From JAXGPF01 sp964463985 (GTDB taxonomy: Bacteria > Verrucomicrobiota > Kiritimatiellia > JAAZAB01), in the NCBI GenBank assembly GCA_964463985.1, contig CAYXEK010000007.1:18730-82729 (forward strand): DNA of 64,000 bases, read 5' to 3'. This document shows positions 43,264 to 52,489 of this stretch, piece by piece. Numbering within the stretch: the first letter of the stretch is position 1; every line of letters begins with the position of its first letter. The notes under the pieces are model-generated. The model worked only from the letters and a program-made list of their open reading frames with translations. It was not told the DNA's origin and did not search any database. The translations under genes and the position numbers were made by a program.

Positions 43264-45273
43264 TTACTCCTCAAACACCACAACCGCCCAGCCGCGCAGA
43301 TAGGGAATGCATACCGTGGCATAATTGCCGTCAATGGTGAAATCCAGGCGCTCCCGGGCGGGCGCCAGGTACACCTGCCGGGGGACGCGGCCGTCCAGAC
43401 GCAGGCTGACGGTCAGCCCGGTCAACTCCAGCGGCTCTTCGATCATGTTGATTCCCGCGCCGCGCGCTTCGGGAAGGTAGGCCAGCACATACACCATGCG
43501 CCGGCCGGGCTGCGACGTCACGGTGATCCGGGCAAAAGACGGCAATACGAGCCGCACGGGCATACCGGCGGAAGCGCGCACCAGCGGTTCCGGGAGAAAC
43601 CGCGCCAGCAGGTTGGCGATGATCTGCCGCATGGGCGTGGCCGCGCTTTTATAATACGTCTGGAAAATGGGGTGGCTGACATAGGCGACACGCCCCTTGA
43701 GCGTGACTGCGGGCCGGCCTGTGTCCCTGTCCGGCGGCGTGTAACGGTTGGCATGCCGGCCGTCCCATTCGTTGTTGTAATAAGGCGCCACAATCGTCGC
43801 CAGCACTTCCGTGCCCGGCCGGGCCTTGACGGCCAGGCCGTGCGCATACAGGGTCACCGGCATGTCCGGCAAGCCGGTGGCCAACTCCGGCTGAAACGCA
43901 ATATAGGCCGGATCGTATGGATCGGCGCCGGCATACTCCACACCGAAATCATCCAGCACGAACCTTTCCCGCGCTGCATCCAACCCGGAATTGCCGGTGG
44001 CGATGATGGCGCCACCGCGGGCCAGGTGCTTTTGCAGGCGCCCGGCGATTTCGGCATTGACGGTGATTTCGTCCGGCAAAACCAGCACCTGGTATTTATC
44101 CCACGGCGCCGCCAGGCTGACATTGTCGAACTGCATTTTCAGTTCGCATAACACGCGGGTGGCGGCCTTGAGCGACATCAAGGCGGCCTGGTTCTGCTGT
44201 TCCCGGACGCCGCCGCGCCATTTATAGCCGGGATAGCAGCAGGATGGCATGATATTAGCCATTTCCGTCACCGGCACGGCGCCCGCGATCCACGGCTGCA
44301 GCGGCCGCAGTTTATCATAGACAGCCTGGTCCAATGCCATCACGGCGGGGTTCAGATCGCCGCGCGGGTGCAGATGGTCGCCGATATTCGGCATCAAGCC
44401 GTTGGCAATGCCGTTGATGCAATCATACTCCACGCCGGCCGGGGCGCGGACACCGCCAAAATCGCCCCAGGTCATCTGGAACCGGCCGGTCATGTTCAAC
44501 ACCGGCTTGCCCAGCGTGCGCAGATGCCGCGCCATCATGGGCAGCAGCTCGTAGCCGCTGCCGCCCTGCGGCAGACATTCGAGTTCCAGGTAGTTGCCGA
44601 AATCCGCCTGGGCTTCGTAATCCAGCCCGTTGAAATAAAGCAGCAGGCCGGGATTGACGCCGCGGACAGCTGCGGACAGCCGGCGCCCCATGTTGACCAT
44701 TTTGTCGTAATTAAAATCGTGCAATTGCTCCGGATTGCGCCAGTCCACGCCGACGGCCTTCATCTTCTCCATGCATTCAATCCCGATGCAAGGCTGGGTC
44801 TGGCAGCAGTCGAAAAAGAAGCCGCTTACCGGATACGCCCGCGCCACTTCCACCGCCATCCCGGCCACATGCTCAGCATACCCGGTGTTGTAACACATCT
44901 GACGGCAATAGGCGTTGTTGAACCGTTCGTCATACATCCGGCCATCGGCGCGCAGCACGGTCCAATCGCGCCGGCGATACGCTTCCTCATGGCTCAAGCC
45001 GACATTGATATAGGCGGAAACGGCAATGTTTTCGGCGCGGCATGCCCGGACAAGATCGCCGAACAAATCGCGCTTCAGGGCCGGATGGGGTATGCCCAGT
45101 TTGGTGGGATAATAAGCCATCCCCTGATTGCAGCGCGCCGGAAAGACGATGAAATCCGCGCCGCATTCCCGGATCCGGCCGGCGAAGGCCTTGGCGTCAA
45201 AATCAGCGCCCACGTCCGGGTTCGCCGGCATGGTGTGAAAATCAAAGAACAGCGACCATTGGGGTAAATGCAT
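43264..45273 (-). CDS. GHL6-like glycosidase with beta-galactosidase trimerisation-like domain
   Basis: The 669-residue protein has an N-terminal TIM-barrel like the hypothetical glycosyl hydrolase 6 group (SLFFDFHTMPANPD, FIVFPARCNQGMAYYPTKLG, AVSAYINVGLSHEEAYRR) with an acidic residue in GFFFDCCQTQPC. A GATase-like trimerisation domain follows (VLVLPDEITVNAEIAGRLQKHLARGGAIIATG, in part), then a C-terminal beta domain. No signal peptide is seen. A strong AAGGAGGAAA ribosome site overlaps the stop of paralog A 8 bp upstream, so both are in one operon with GH42. Fucose or galactose release is likely, but the substrate is uncertain. Confidence 0.8.
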   Translation of the reverse strand: MHLPQWSLFFDFHTMPANPDVGADFDAKAFAGRIRECGADFIVFPARCNQGMAYYPTKLGIPHPALKRDLFGDLVRACRAENIAVSAYINVGLSHEEAYRRRDWTVLRADGRMYDERFNNAYCRQMCYNTGYAEHVAGMAVEVARAYPVSGFFFDCCQTQPCIGIECMEKMKAVGVDWRNPEQLHDFNYDKMVNMGRRLSAAVRGVNPGLLLYFNGLDYEAQADFGNYLELECLPQGGSGYELLPMMARHLRTLGKPVLNMTGRFQMTWGDFGGVRAPAGVEYDCINGIANGLMPNIGDHLHPRGDLNPAVMALDQAVYDKLRPLQPWIAGAVPVTEMANIMPSCCYPGYKWRGGVREQQNQAALMSLKAATRVLCELKMQFDNVSLAAPWDKYQVLVLPDEITVNAEIAGRLQKHLARGGAIIATGNSGLDAARERFVLDDFGVEYAGADPYDPAYIAFQPELATGLPDMPVTLYAHGLAVKARPGTEVLATIVAPYYNNEWDGRHANRYTPPDRDTGRPAVTLKGRVAYVSHPIFQTYYKSAATPMRQIIANLLARFLPEPLVRASAGMPVRLVLPSFARITVTSQPGRRMVYVLAYLPEARGAGINMIEEPLELTGLTVSLRLDGRVPRQVYLAPARERLDFTIDGNYATVCIPYLRGWAVVVFEE

Positions 45274-45281
45274 TTTCCTCC

Positions 45282-48200
45282 TTAATCATCCTGAAATCCC
45301 GTGGCCGTCTCCCCGGCCTCCATTTGTAGGCCGCTGACCCATATCCGCGAGCCGGACGGCGGCGCCGGACGCATAAATATCCAGTAAATTGGCCGGCCAT
45401 TGAAATCAGTCCAATCGGGGGAATAGGGTTTTAATTCTCCGGCAGCCTGGTAGCGCTGCCATTCCACCGTCAGCGGAAAACGGGTATAACGCCCTTTTCC
45501 GGCAAAAGGCAATTGCACGATAGCCGTATCGCCATGCTTCGCGCCTTTGCCATAGAATGAAAACACCATCTTGCGTGGTTGGTCATTCGGGGCATCAGGC
45601 GGATAACAGATGCCGCAGATACCACCGGATAACTCGGGCTTGCTGTAGACCATGCATAAGGATGGGCTGCCATTCCAAGGCGTTTGCGCGTCGAGATACC
45701 AGGAAGAACCCGGTTTCCCGCGTTCCGGATCAAGGCCTTCGCTCCAGTTGGGAAGATAGAAGTCCGGCACGCCTTGATTATGCTGTTGTTTGAAACAGGG
45801 GTTGGGCACATGATTTTTGCCATGCATTGCCCGGCGGTAAATCCCGACGACATCCACGCGCGGCGCGGGTTCTCCCGGCATGGCCGTCATCGAAACCGCC
45901 ACGGCCACCGGCGCGGGCAGTCCGGCCGCCCCCTCCGTCGGACGCGGCGGGAGTTGCAACCGATACGCGCGCACCCCGTACCCCTCGATTTTGTCCTTAA
46001 ATTTCTCCTTATCCAATTTCATCGCACTTTGTGGCTTCGTGCCTTTGTGAGAGATTTCCGTACTTTCGCCGGCGCCAAACATCCGCGCCGCCGCCTGCAA
46101 TCCGCCGATCCCGAACTCCGTCTCCACGGCATGGGCGGCGATATTGGCGGCCAGCAGTAAATAATCGCCGTCGGGGTATTGGAACACGGCGGCATTGACC
46201 ATGGGGAACTTTTGTTCCGCCGGAATAAAATTGTCCGGCGCATAACGGATTTGCTGCGCGACCTCGCCGTTGAGCAGCGCGGGCGACATTTCCCTGATTT
46301 GAGCGTTAATCGTGCGCAGCGCGTCCCAGGCATCTGCGCCGACCACGCAGTCCAAGGCAAAATAAAACAATCCCCGGGCGCCGTATATCACCGCGGTATA
46401 AGCCTGGCAGAGCATGTGGGCCTTGCTCATGCCGATCGGCGTTCGATAGATATCCAGCTTATTCGCCAACGGCACGAAAAACATGATTTTGTTGTCCTGG
46501 CGGCAGCGCTCCCGCAGGATATAGGCATAATAAGCCGTATACAAACCCGGTTCGCTGTAAATCCGTCCCGTGAACGGGCGCGGATAGATGTCGAATCCCA
46601 GGATTTCCCCCCAGCGCGTCCAATTGCCGCCGTGCGGGATGTTCATCGAATACAGCAAAAACAGGGGCCGGTAAGGGTCAATGGCCTTGGCTGTATTCCA
46701 ATACCATTCGGCGACGGCAATGTTCGCGTCCCGATCGCCCAGGTTTGGCTCATCCACATTGTAATAACATAGCATGTTGCGGCGTTCCCGCAGGATTTTG
46801 GCGTTCTCCGCCAGCATTGGCGCAAGTTTCACGTAACCTTCCCGCTGATAAGCCAGCCGCTCGGCCAGCGGCTGCATCAGCCGCGGCTGGCTGTCGCCCG
46901 GCTTGTATCCCGCCCACGGCGTCGCTGAAACAATCCATTCAATCACATCCAGTCCGTATTTGTCCGCGAGTTTTGCGAACCGTTCGGCCTGGGCATTCGC
47001 CAGCGGAGCCGCGCCCGGATCTTTGGTAATATGCTCATTGACGAGCGTGGTAAACCCGGCATCCTTGAGAAACTTGAACAGGTTTTCGTCATAAATTTTG
47101 ACGTTATTATAGATTCCCACTGGGAATATCGGCCGGCCATCCTTAAGGATCGCACCGTTGATAAAGTCGCATTTCACCTCAAAGCCGGGACGCGGATCGA
47201 GGCGCTTGACGGTCAGTGTCTTTGCCGCCAGTTCTTGCCCGGCCGCGATCAGACGCGCGATCACGGTGTTATCGCCGAGTTGGAGCGCGTTTAATGGAAG
47301 GCCGGGCGTCATGACCGGTTGCAGTCCTTTGATTTGCGGGATGGCCGCCCCATTGACCTCGAGAGCCAGGACGGCCTCCGGGAGCATGGTCGGCGGCAGG
47401 CCTATTTCCAACCGAATCTCCGCGTTTTCTTCGATTGTGTAATAACTGCGTCCGACAAAAGCCTGCTTGATGACATTCAAAGCAGAAAGATCTGCGATCG
47501 CCATGGCTGCCAGCAGGCTGCCATCCGCCGCATCCGTCAAGGCCACGCGGACCTGGCGTTCGCGTAAATCTTCGGCCGCAACGCTCAGGATCAGGTCGCG
47601 CTGATATCGTTCGGCCCCTGCGCGTTGCCCGGTTTTTCCGTCCAAATCAATGATTGAGAAAGCTTTTTCTACGCCACCCGCGCCGAAGTCCTCCAGCACC
47701 TGGACCTTCACCTGGCCGGCGACTCCGGTAAACCGCTGCAAGGTTACCTTAACATCATAGAAGAATTGCCCGGCTTGCCGCCGCCAGCCAACGATTTCGG
47801 CCGCCGCGATTTGCGGCGCGAACGGGGCTTCCGGCTTAAACCCGCCCAAACCGGAGACTGCGCAAAAATTGTTTAAATCGTGCGATTTGCCCCGGCCCGG
47901 AGTGCCGGCCTTGAGCGTGGAATAAACCGTACGTTCGTTTTGTTTCGCCCCCATGGGGTCCAGTTCAATGGCCCGGAGATTGCGGGCAATATTGATGTGA
48001 ACGCTAACAAGGTCATCGCATTCCAGGGCCTGCAACGGGATGGCGACCTCGGCCGTCCAGCCGCGCGGCAGGCGCCTGGCGGCGCTGCGCCAGAAAGTAT
48101 TCCAGCCGACATCCTGCTTGCGCACGGGAGTCGTTTGGATCCGCTGTTCCATTGCCACATTGTCGGCCGTAAGCACGAACCAGTAATAGCGGTCTTGCGC

Positions 48201-48557
48201 CTTTTCCGGTTGCAGATACACTTCCACCGACTCGTTGGCATAAAAATTCGGATAAATATCGTCGTGTTTAAACACGGTTTGGATGACATGCGCCATGTTG
48301 GAATTGGCGCATTGGAACCCCAGGTAGAGCCACTTACTGTCACGGGCCAGCAAGACAACCGTATCTGAGACGGGGGTGTCGGTGTTTTCCAAATATAATT
48401 GCCCGATTTTGGCTGCCGCCTGCCAGTCTGGTTCGTCCAGCATGCCGTCAATTTTCGGCGGAGCGATGGCGGGAATTACCGGGAATTCCGGATTCGCGGC
48501 CAGCGCGCCAATCGCGGCTCCGAAAAATATTCCCAATGTCAGCCTGAATGTGTTCAT
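45282..48557 (-). CDS. Secreted CBM9/barrel/jelly-roll glycosidase paralog A
   Basis: The 1091-residue protein has a signal peptide (NTFRLTLGIFFGAAIGALA), a CBM9-like domain at about 25-210 (KIDGMLDEPDWQAAAKIG, LYLGFQCANSNM, YWFVLTADNVAMEQR, GWTAEVAIPLQAL), a beta-rich middle, then a clan-A-like barrel with catalytic-type Glu603 in YYNVDEPNL, GFDIYP and RERCRQDNK. A linker with an 8-bp DNA repeat (46027-46050) leads to a C-terminal jelly-roll like CBM4/9 (NPCFKQQHNQGVPDFY; WVSGLQMEAGETATGFQ). Paralogs B, C and D share this layout. It lies 66 bp after GH42. The exact substrate is unknown; extracellular glycan hydrolysis is likely. Confidence 0.82.
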   Translation of the reverse strand: MNTFRLTLGIFFGAAIGALAANPEFPVIPAIAPPKIDGMLDEPDWQAAAKIGQLYLENTDTPVSDTVVLLARDSKWLYLGFQCANSNMAHVIQTVFKHDDIYPNFYANESVEVYLQPEKAQDRYYWFVLTADNVAMEQRIQTTPVRKQDVGWNTFWRSAARRLPRGWTAEVAIPLQALECDDLVSVHINIARNLRAIELDPMGAKQNERTVYSTLKAGTPGRGKSHDLNNFCAVSGLGGFKPEAPFAPQIAAAEIVGWRRQAGQFFYDVKVTLQRFTGVAGQVKVQVLEDFGAGGVEKAFSIIDLDGKTGQRAGAERYQRDLILSVAAEDLRERQVRVALTDAADGSLLAAMAIADLSALNVIKQAFVGRSYYTIEENAEIRLEIGLPPTMLPEAVLALEVNGAAIPQIKGLQPVMTPGLPLNALQLGDNTVIARLIAAGQELAAKTLTVKRLDPRPGFEVKCDFINGAILKDGRPIFPVGIYNNVKIYDENLFKFLKDAGFTTLVNEHITKDPGAAPLANAQAERFAKLADKYGLDVIEWIVSATPWAGYKPGDSQPRLMQPLAERLAYQREGYVKLAPMLAENAKILRERRNMLCYYNVDEPNLGDRDANIAVAEWYWNTAKAIDPYRPLFLLYSMNIPHGGNWTRWGEILGFDIYPRPFTGRIYSEPGLYTAYYAYILRERCRQDNKIMFFVPLANKLDIYRTPIGMSKAHMLCQAYTAVIYGARGLFYFALDCVVGADAWDALRTINAQIREMSPALLNGEVAQQIRYAPDNFIPAEQKFPMVNAAVFQYPDGDYLLLAANIAAHAVETEFGIGGLQAAARMFGAGESTEISHKGTKPQSAMKLDKEKFKDKIEGYGVRAYRLQLPPRPTEGAAGLPAPVAVAVSMTAMPGEPAPRVDVVGIYRRAMHGKNHVPNPCFKQQHNQGVPDFYLPNWSEGLDPERGKPGSSWYLDAQTPWNGSPSLCMVYSKPELSGGICGICYPPDAPNDQPRKMVFSFYGKGAKHGDTAIVQLPFAGKGRYTRFPLTVEWQRYQAAGELKPYSPDWTDFNGRPIYWIFMRPAPPSGSRIWVSGLQMEAGETATGFQDD
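46027..46050. repeat. 8-bp coding tandem repeat in paralog A (3 units)
   Basis: CTTTGTGG, CTTCGTGC and CTTTGTGA lie end to end, encoding HKGTKPQS on the minus strand, at the junction between the barrel and the C-terminal jelly roll. The same tract occurs in paralogs B (53247-53270), C (56852-56875) and D (62013-62068). Confidence 0.85.
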
Positions 48558-48622
48558 GTGCGGAGCAGCCGATTTTTTTATTCCCGGCGGACACCGGTTT
48601 GACGGATGTTTTTCATGCCGCC

Positions 48623-50587
48623 TCATTCCGCGATCACGCAAACATCATAAGGCGCCAGATTGACCCGGCCCGCATGGTAATCGCCCAACAGCGCCCGCCC
48701 CCCGCCGGCGCGCTGCACGACGGCGGAATCCGGGCCATGATTGATGATAAACGTCAGCGGGCCGCGCTGCACGACCTCGACGGCCGCGGGAGTTTCCGGG
48801 CCGGCCGGCACGCCGGCGGCGTCTAACGCGTAATCCAGTATAGCCGCCAGGATGTCGCGGTCCACTTCGTTGGCCGCGATATAGATTGTCCGCCCCAAGC
48901 CGGACTGGCGCTCGACCACGGCAGGCTGGCCCTGGAGAAAGCTGGCATCAAAGCGCATCAGCGCGGCTCCGTCCAGGAGCGTGACATCGCCCGCCCACTT
49001 GCGCGCCATACCTTGCAGGCGCCGGCCGGCAATGACTCCGGAAAACGGCATATCCGGGTCCTGTTCCGAACGGATTTCGGCATGGGCCGTGGAGGTATTC
49101 AAGCGCACACCGCTTTCCATCGTCATACCAAAGAGTTCTTGCAGCGGTTCCGGGCCGGCCAGCGGCAAATAATTGGCATTGGCGTCAAACATGCCCAACT
49201 GCCCCATGGCCACGATCACCCCACCGCACTGAACAAAATCCTCCAGGCGGCGGGCCGCCGCCCGGTTGACATGCAACAGCGCCGGAATCAAGAGCAGGCG
49301 ATAAGCGTCCAAGTCGCGATCGGCCGGAATGACATCGGCCACAAGCTGGCGCCGGAACAGCCATGCGGCCATGTCCGCGGCCGCGTTGGTATCGGCCAGC
49401 CGGCAGCCGGCAAGGGTCCACTCGCTGTCGTAATCGTGGAGCAGCGCCATCCTGGCCGCCGGCAATGGGAGGTTTTTCAAATGCGGCGCCAGCGCCTGCA
49501 TTTCCAGGAAGGCCCTTTTGACAACCTCGTAGCGCGCGCCGGCCTTGCCGGAGTGCTCCAGCAAGCCCAGCGCTTGCTGCTCCTGGCCCGACAGGAACGG
49601 GCGCCACAGGAAAACCAGGAGCATCTCCGCACCGCGGGCGTAAAAGCTCCAGAGCCGCGGCCGGAAGCGCGCGTCATGCGGCAAGCCCGGCCACCCCTCG
49701 CCGCCCACCCCGGTTTCCGTGATCCAGAAAGGCGTACCGGCTTTATAGCTCCGATGCCGGTCGAGAACATGGGCGAAGATAAATCCATCCGCCTGGTAAA
49801 TATCTCCGCCCGCGCGGTCCAGGGCCGCAAAACCCTTGAAATGATCCACCCGGTTGAAATTGTTCGTGCAGATCAAGGCCCCCGGATGATTGGCGCGGAT
49901 GATGCGCGCCTGATCCATGGCATAGTCAATTTTCGTATCGCTGTAAAAGCGGCAACTATCCAAAACCCGGCTCGGCGAATGGATGAGGCCGGTGTCGCCC
50001 AGGGTCGCCTCTTCCCAATCGCTGTAATCCATGCTCCAGAAGGCGTTGCCCCAGACACGGTTCAGTTCCGCCAGCGTGCCATAGCGTTCCCGCAGCCATG
50101 CGCGGAACCGGGTCTGGCAATGGGCGCAATGGCAGTTGCCGAAAATCGAACAGCCGATTTCATTGTCAATCTGCCAGGCAACTACATTCGGATATCGCGC
50201 CGCTTCGCGGGACAGCCGGTCCGTAATCCGGGCGCAATGCCGGCGATAGACGGCGGAGGAATAGCAAGTGTGCTGGCGCACGCCATGATAGGCCGGCCGG
50301 CCGTCCTTGCCGATGACCAGGGTCTCCGGGTAGTTTTTCACCAGCCAGGCCGGCGCCGCCGCCGTGGGAGTGCACAGCATGACATTGATCTGGTGATCGG
50401 CCAGGATGCGGATTGCCGAATGCAGCCAATCCAGCGTGAAGTGGTTTTCGCGGGGCTCCATGTGCGACCAGGCAAACTCGCCGATCCGGACCATGTTGAT
50501 ACCCGCCGCCCGCATCAGCCGGGCGTCGGGCTCCAGATTTTCCAACCCCCAGTTTTCCGGATAATAAGCACAACCAAAGTATTGCAT
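48623..50587 (-). CDS. Beta-galactosidase (GH42)
   Basis: The 654-residue enzyme begins with the GH42 pattern MQYFGCAYYPENW. The acid/base is Glu143 in WQIDNEIGC and the nucleophile Glu291 in PFWITETGVGG. Cys108, Cys152, Cys154 and Cys157 (HTCYS and FGNCHCAHCQ) match the zinc cluster known from GH42 enzymes. A GATase-like trimerisation domain and a C-terminal beta domain follow. No signal peptide is seen, so it cleaves beta-galactosides in the cytoplasm. The ribosome site is weak (GGAA). It lies between the beta-helix gene (130 bp upstream) and paralog A. Confidence 0.93.
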   Translation of the reverse strand: MQYFGCAYYPENWGLENLEPDARLMRAAGINMVRIGEFAWSHMEPRENHFTLDWLHSAIRILADHQINVMLCTPTAAAPAWLVKNYPETLVIGKDGRPAYHGVRQHTCYSSAVYRRHCARITDRLSREAARYPNVVAWQIDNEIGCSIFGNCHCAHCQTRFRAWLRERYGTLAELNRVWGNAFWSMDYSDWEEATLGDTGLIHSPSRVLDSCRFYSDTKIDYAMDQARIIRANHPGALICTNNFNRVDHFKGFAALDRAGGDIYQADGFIFAHVLDRHRSYKAGTPFWITETGVGGEGWPGLPHDARFRPRLWSFYARGAEMLLVFLWRPFLSGQEQQALGLLEHSGKAGARYEVVKRAFLEMQALAPHLKNLPLPAARMALLHDYDSEWTLAGCRLADTNAAADMAAWLFRRQLVADVIPADRDLDAYRLLLIPALLHVNRAAARRLEDFVQCGGVIVAMGQLGMFDANANYLPLAGPEPLQELFGMTMESGVRLNTSTAHAEIRSEQDPDMPFSGVIAGRRLQGMARKWAGDVTLLDGAALMRFDASFLQGQPAVVERQSGLGRTIYIAANEVDRDILAAILDYALDAAGVPAGPETPAAVEVVQRGPLTFIINHGPDSAVVQRAGGGRALLGDYHAGRVNLAPYDVCVIAE

Positions 50588-50717
50588 GTTTTTTATTCCA
50601 TCGCGTTAATCCAACCGGCGTCCGCCAGACTGCCCGCGGCCGGACAAAGGCGCGGCCAACCACGCGCGTCTTGCGGAAGGTTCCGCGTGGAGTGAAGGCT
50701 TCCAGCCCGCGCCGGTT

Positions 50718-52460
50718 TCATCTGAATCCAAAAAGCGCGCCTTGCGGCAGGTATTCGTAACAGCCCATGTCCGCCCGCCGGGAATAACGGTCAATCCTTG
50801 TCCGGCCGCCCAAGTCGAGCGCGCCCGCCATCCAGGGCTGGTTGGTCCCCGCGTTTACCCCAGGCGACGCATGATTCAATCCATAATCGCCGCCGGAGTA
50901 ATCGGCAAATATCGGCGCATTCGTGATATTGCCCAGCGCCGCATTGGTCAGGGCGGCATTGCAACTGTAAGCAAAGGCATTGCTGCGCACGGCGGCATTC
51001 AGATAAATGTCCGGGTAAGAATCGCTGACGCGGTTGGAGACCACGATGCAATTGGTAAAGCTGTCATCCCCGGCAACATCCAGGTAAATACCGCCGCCCG
51101 CGCGGGCGTAATTATCCACGATCGTGCAGGCGTCTATCTGGTTGGTTGCGCCGGCGGCAATGTATATTCCGCCGCCGCGGGTGATATATTTCGCATCATC
51201 GCCAAGATTGCCGGCGATCAGGCAATTGAGGATGACGCTGTTGCCGCCGCCGCGGCAAAATATGCCCGCGCCAAACTTGATCGCGGTGGTGAGGTTGGTG
51301 ATTATGTTGTCCCGGACAACGCAGTTTTCCAGCACGCTGTTGGACCAAAGCGCCACGCCGGCGCCGCAGCCATTGCTCAGGATATTTCCGACAATCCGGC
51401 AGTTAACCGCAGTCAATCCGCGGTGGGCATACTGCGAAGCTTCGATGCCGCCGCCAAACGAACGCGCATAATTGTTGCTGATCACACAATTCGTCAGCAA
51501 TAAGCCGCCGCTGCCAAGCATGATGCCGCCGCCGTAATTGTTCGGCGCCTGGTTGCCGCTGATTTCGCAATTGGAAAGAACTTGCGTGCCGGGTTGTGCG
51601 CAATAAACGCCACCGCCCTGCTGGCCGGTGTAATTATCACGGATGGCTGTGCCGTAAACCACCGTATTGGTCGTGCAATATATTCCGCCGCCTTTACTGG
51701 CGACGGGAATGGAATTGTTCACCACGGTACAGTTTGAAATTACACTGGCAGAGGCGGCAATCCCGCCGCCATCATAATATGAGACATTGTTGCTGACCAC
51801 GCTGTTAGCCAGTAAGGCGCCGGGCAACAACAACACGCCGCCGCCCTTGGTGGCGGCATTATCGGCGATGCGGCAATTCCACACCTGCCCCTGTGCGTGA
51901 ACCCCGCCGCCGCCGGCATATCCATAATTAATGTTAGTATTGAAACTGATGACACAATTGCTGATCAAGCCCGCCAACTGGTAAACTCCGCCGCCCCTGT
52001 CCGCGCCGACGTTGCTGATGATATTGCATGCCCGCAATGTGCCTTTGGCCAGGTAAACCCCACCGCCGGCGCCGACGCCGGAAGGCGCATTCTGGGTCAT
52101 GCCGAACCCCGTAACGGTGAACTCCTCCACCGTCGCGCCGGCGTGGTTGAGGTAGATGCCGCGGTTGGTGACAGTCGGGAATTGCCAAAGGATAAAGGTG
52201 TTGGTGCGATTTTCACCCCTCAATGTTATGGCATTGGTAACGAATATATTGGTTGCGAGCAGATAAGTGCCGGCAGCCACGTGCACCGAATCGCCGGCAA
52301 TGGCATGCGCCATGCCGTTGCTGACGGTCAGCCAGGGATTTCCAAGCGAACCGTCGCCGGTGAGATCATCGCCGGTGGTGGCGACGTATATGTCGGCCGC
52401 GGGCAGCATGGGGACCGCTGCCAGCATGGCCAGCACCAGAAACATCCTGATCTTTTGCAT
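50718..52460 (-). CDS. Secreted right-handed beta-helix protein with C-terminal anchor-type motif
   Basis: The 580-residue protein has a signal peptide (MQKIRMFLVLAMLAAVPMLPAAD) and a long repetitive parallel beta-helix (turns such as LRACNIISN, ISNCVISFNTN, VWNCRIADN, LTNCVISNNYA), with GGGVYL-type glycine-rich corners. It opens DIYVATTGDDLTGDGSLGNPWLTV, in part, and ends GGRTRIDRYSRRADMGCYEY, like proteins with a choice-of-anchor Q domain. ATG 52460 is preferred to a GTG at 52493 that overlaps paralog B. It lies 29 bp downstream of paralog B and is probably in its operon. A lyase or adhesin role is possible. Confidence 0.85.
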   Translation of the reverse strand: MQKIRMFLVLAMLAAVPMLPAADIYVATTGDDLTGDGSLGNPWLTVSNGMAHAIAGDSVHVAAGTYLLATNIFVTNAITLRGENRTNTFILWQFPTVTNRGIYLNHAGATVEEFTVTGFGMTQNAPSGVGAGGGVYLAKGTLRACNIISNVGADRGGGVYQLAGLISNCVISFNTNINYGYAGGGGVHAQGQVWNCRIADNAATKGGGVLLLPGALLANSVVSNNVSYYDGGGIAASASVISNCTVVNNSIPVASKGGGIYCTTNTVVYGTAIRDNYTGQQGGGVYCAQPGTQVLSNCEISGNQAPNNYGGGIMLGSGGLLLTNCVISNNYARSFGGGIEASQYAHRGLTAVNCRIVGNILSNGCGAGVALWSNSVLENCVVRDNIITNLTTAIKFGAGIFCRGGGNSVILNCLIAGNLGDDAKYITRGGGIYIAAGATNQIDACTIVDNYARAGGGIYLDVAGDDSFTNCIVVSNRVSDSYPDIYLNAAVRSNAFAYSCNAALTNAALGNITNAPIFADYSGGDYGLNHASPGVNAGTNQPWMAGALDLGGRTRIDRYSRRADMGCYEYLPQGALFGFR

Positions 52461-52489
52461 GGACAAAATATCCTTTTCTTTAATGGGTT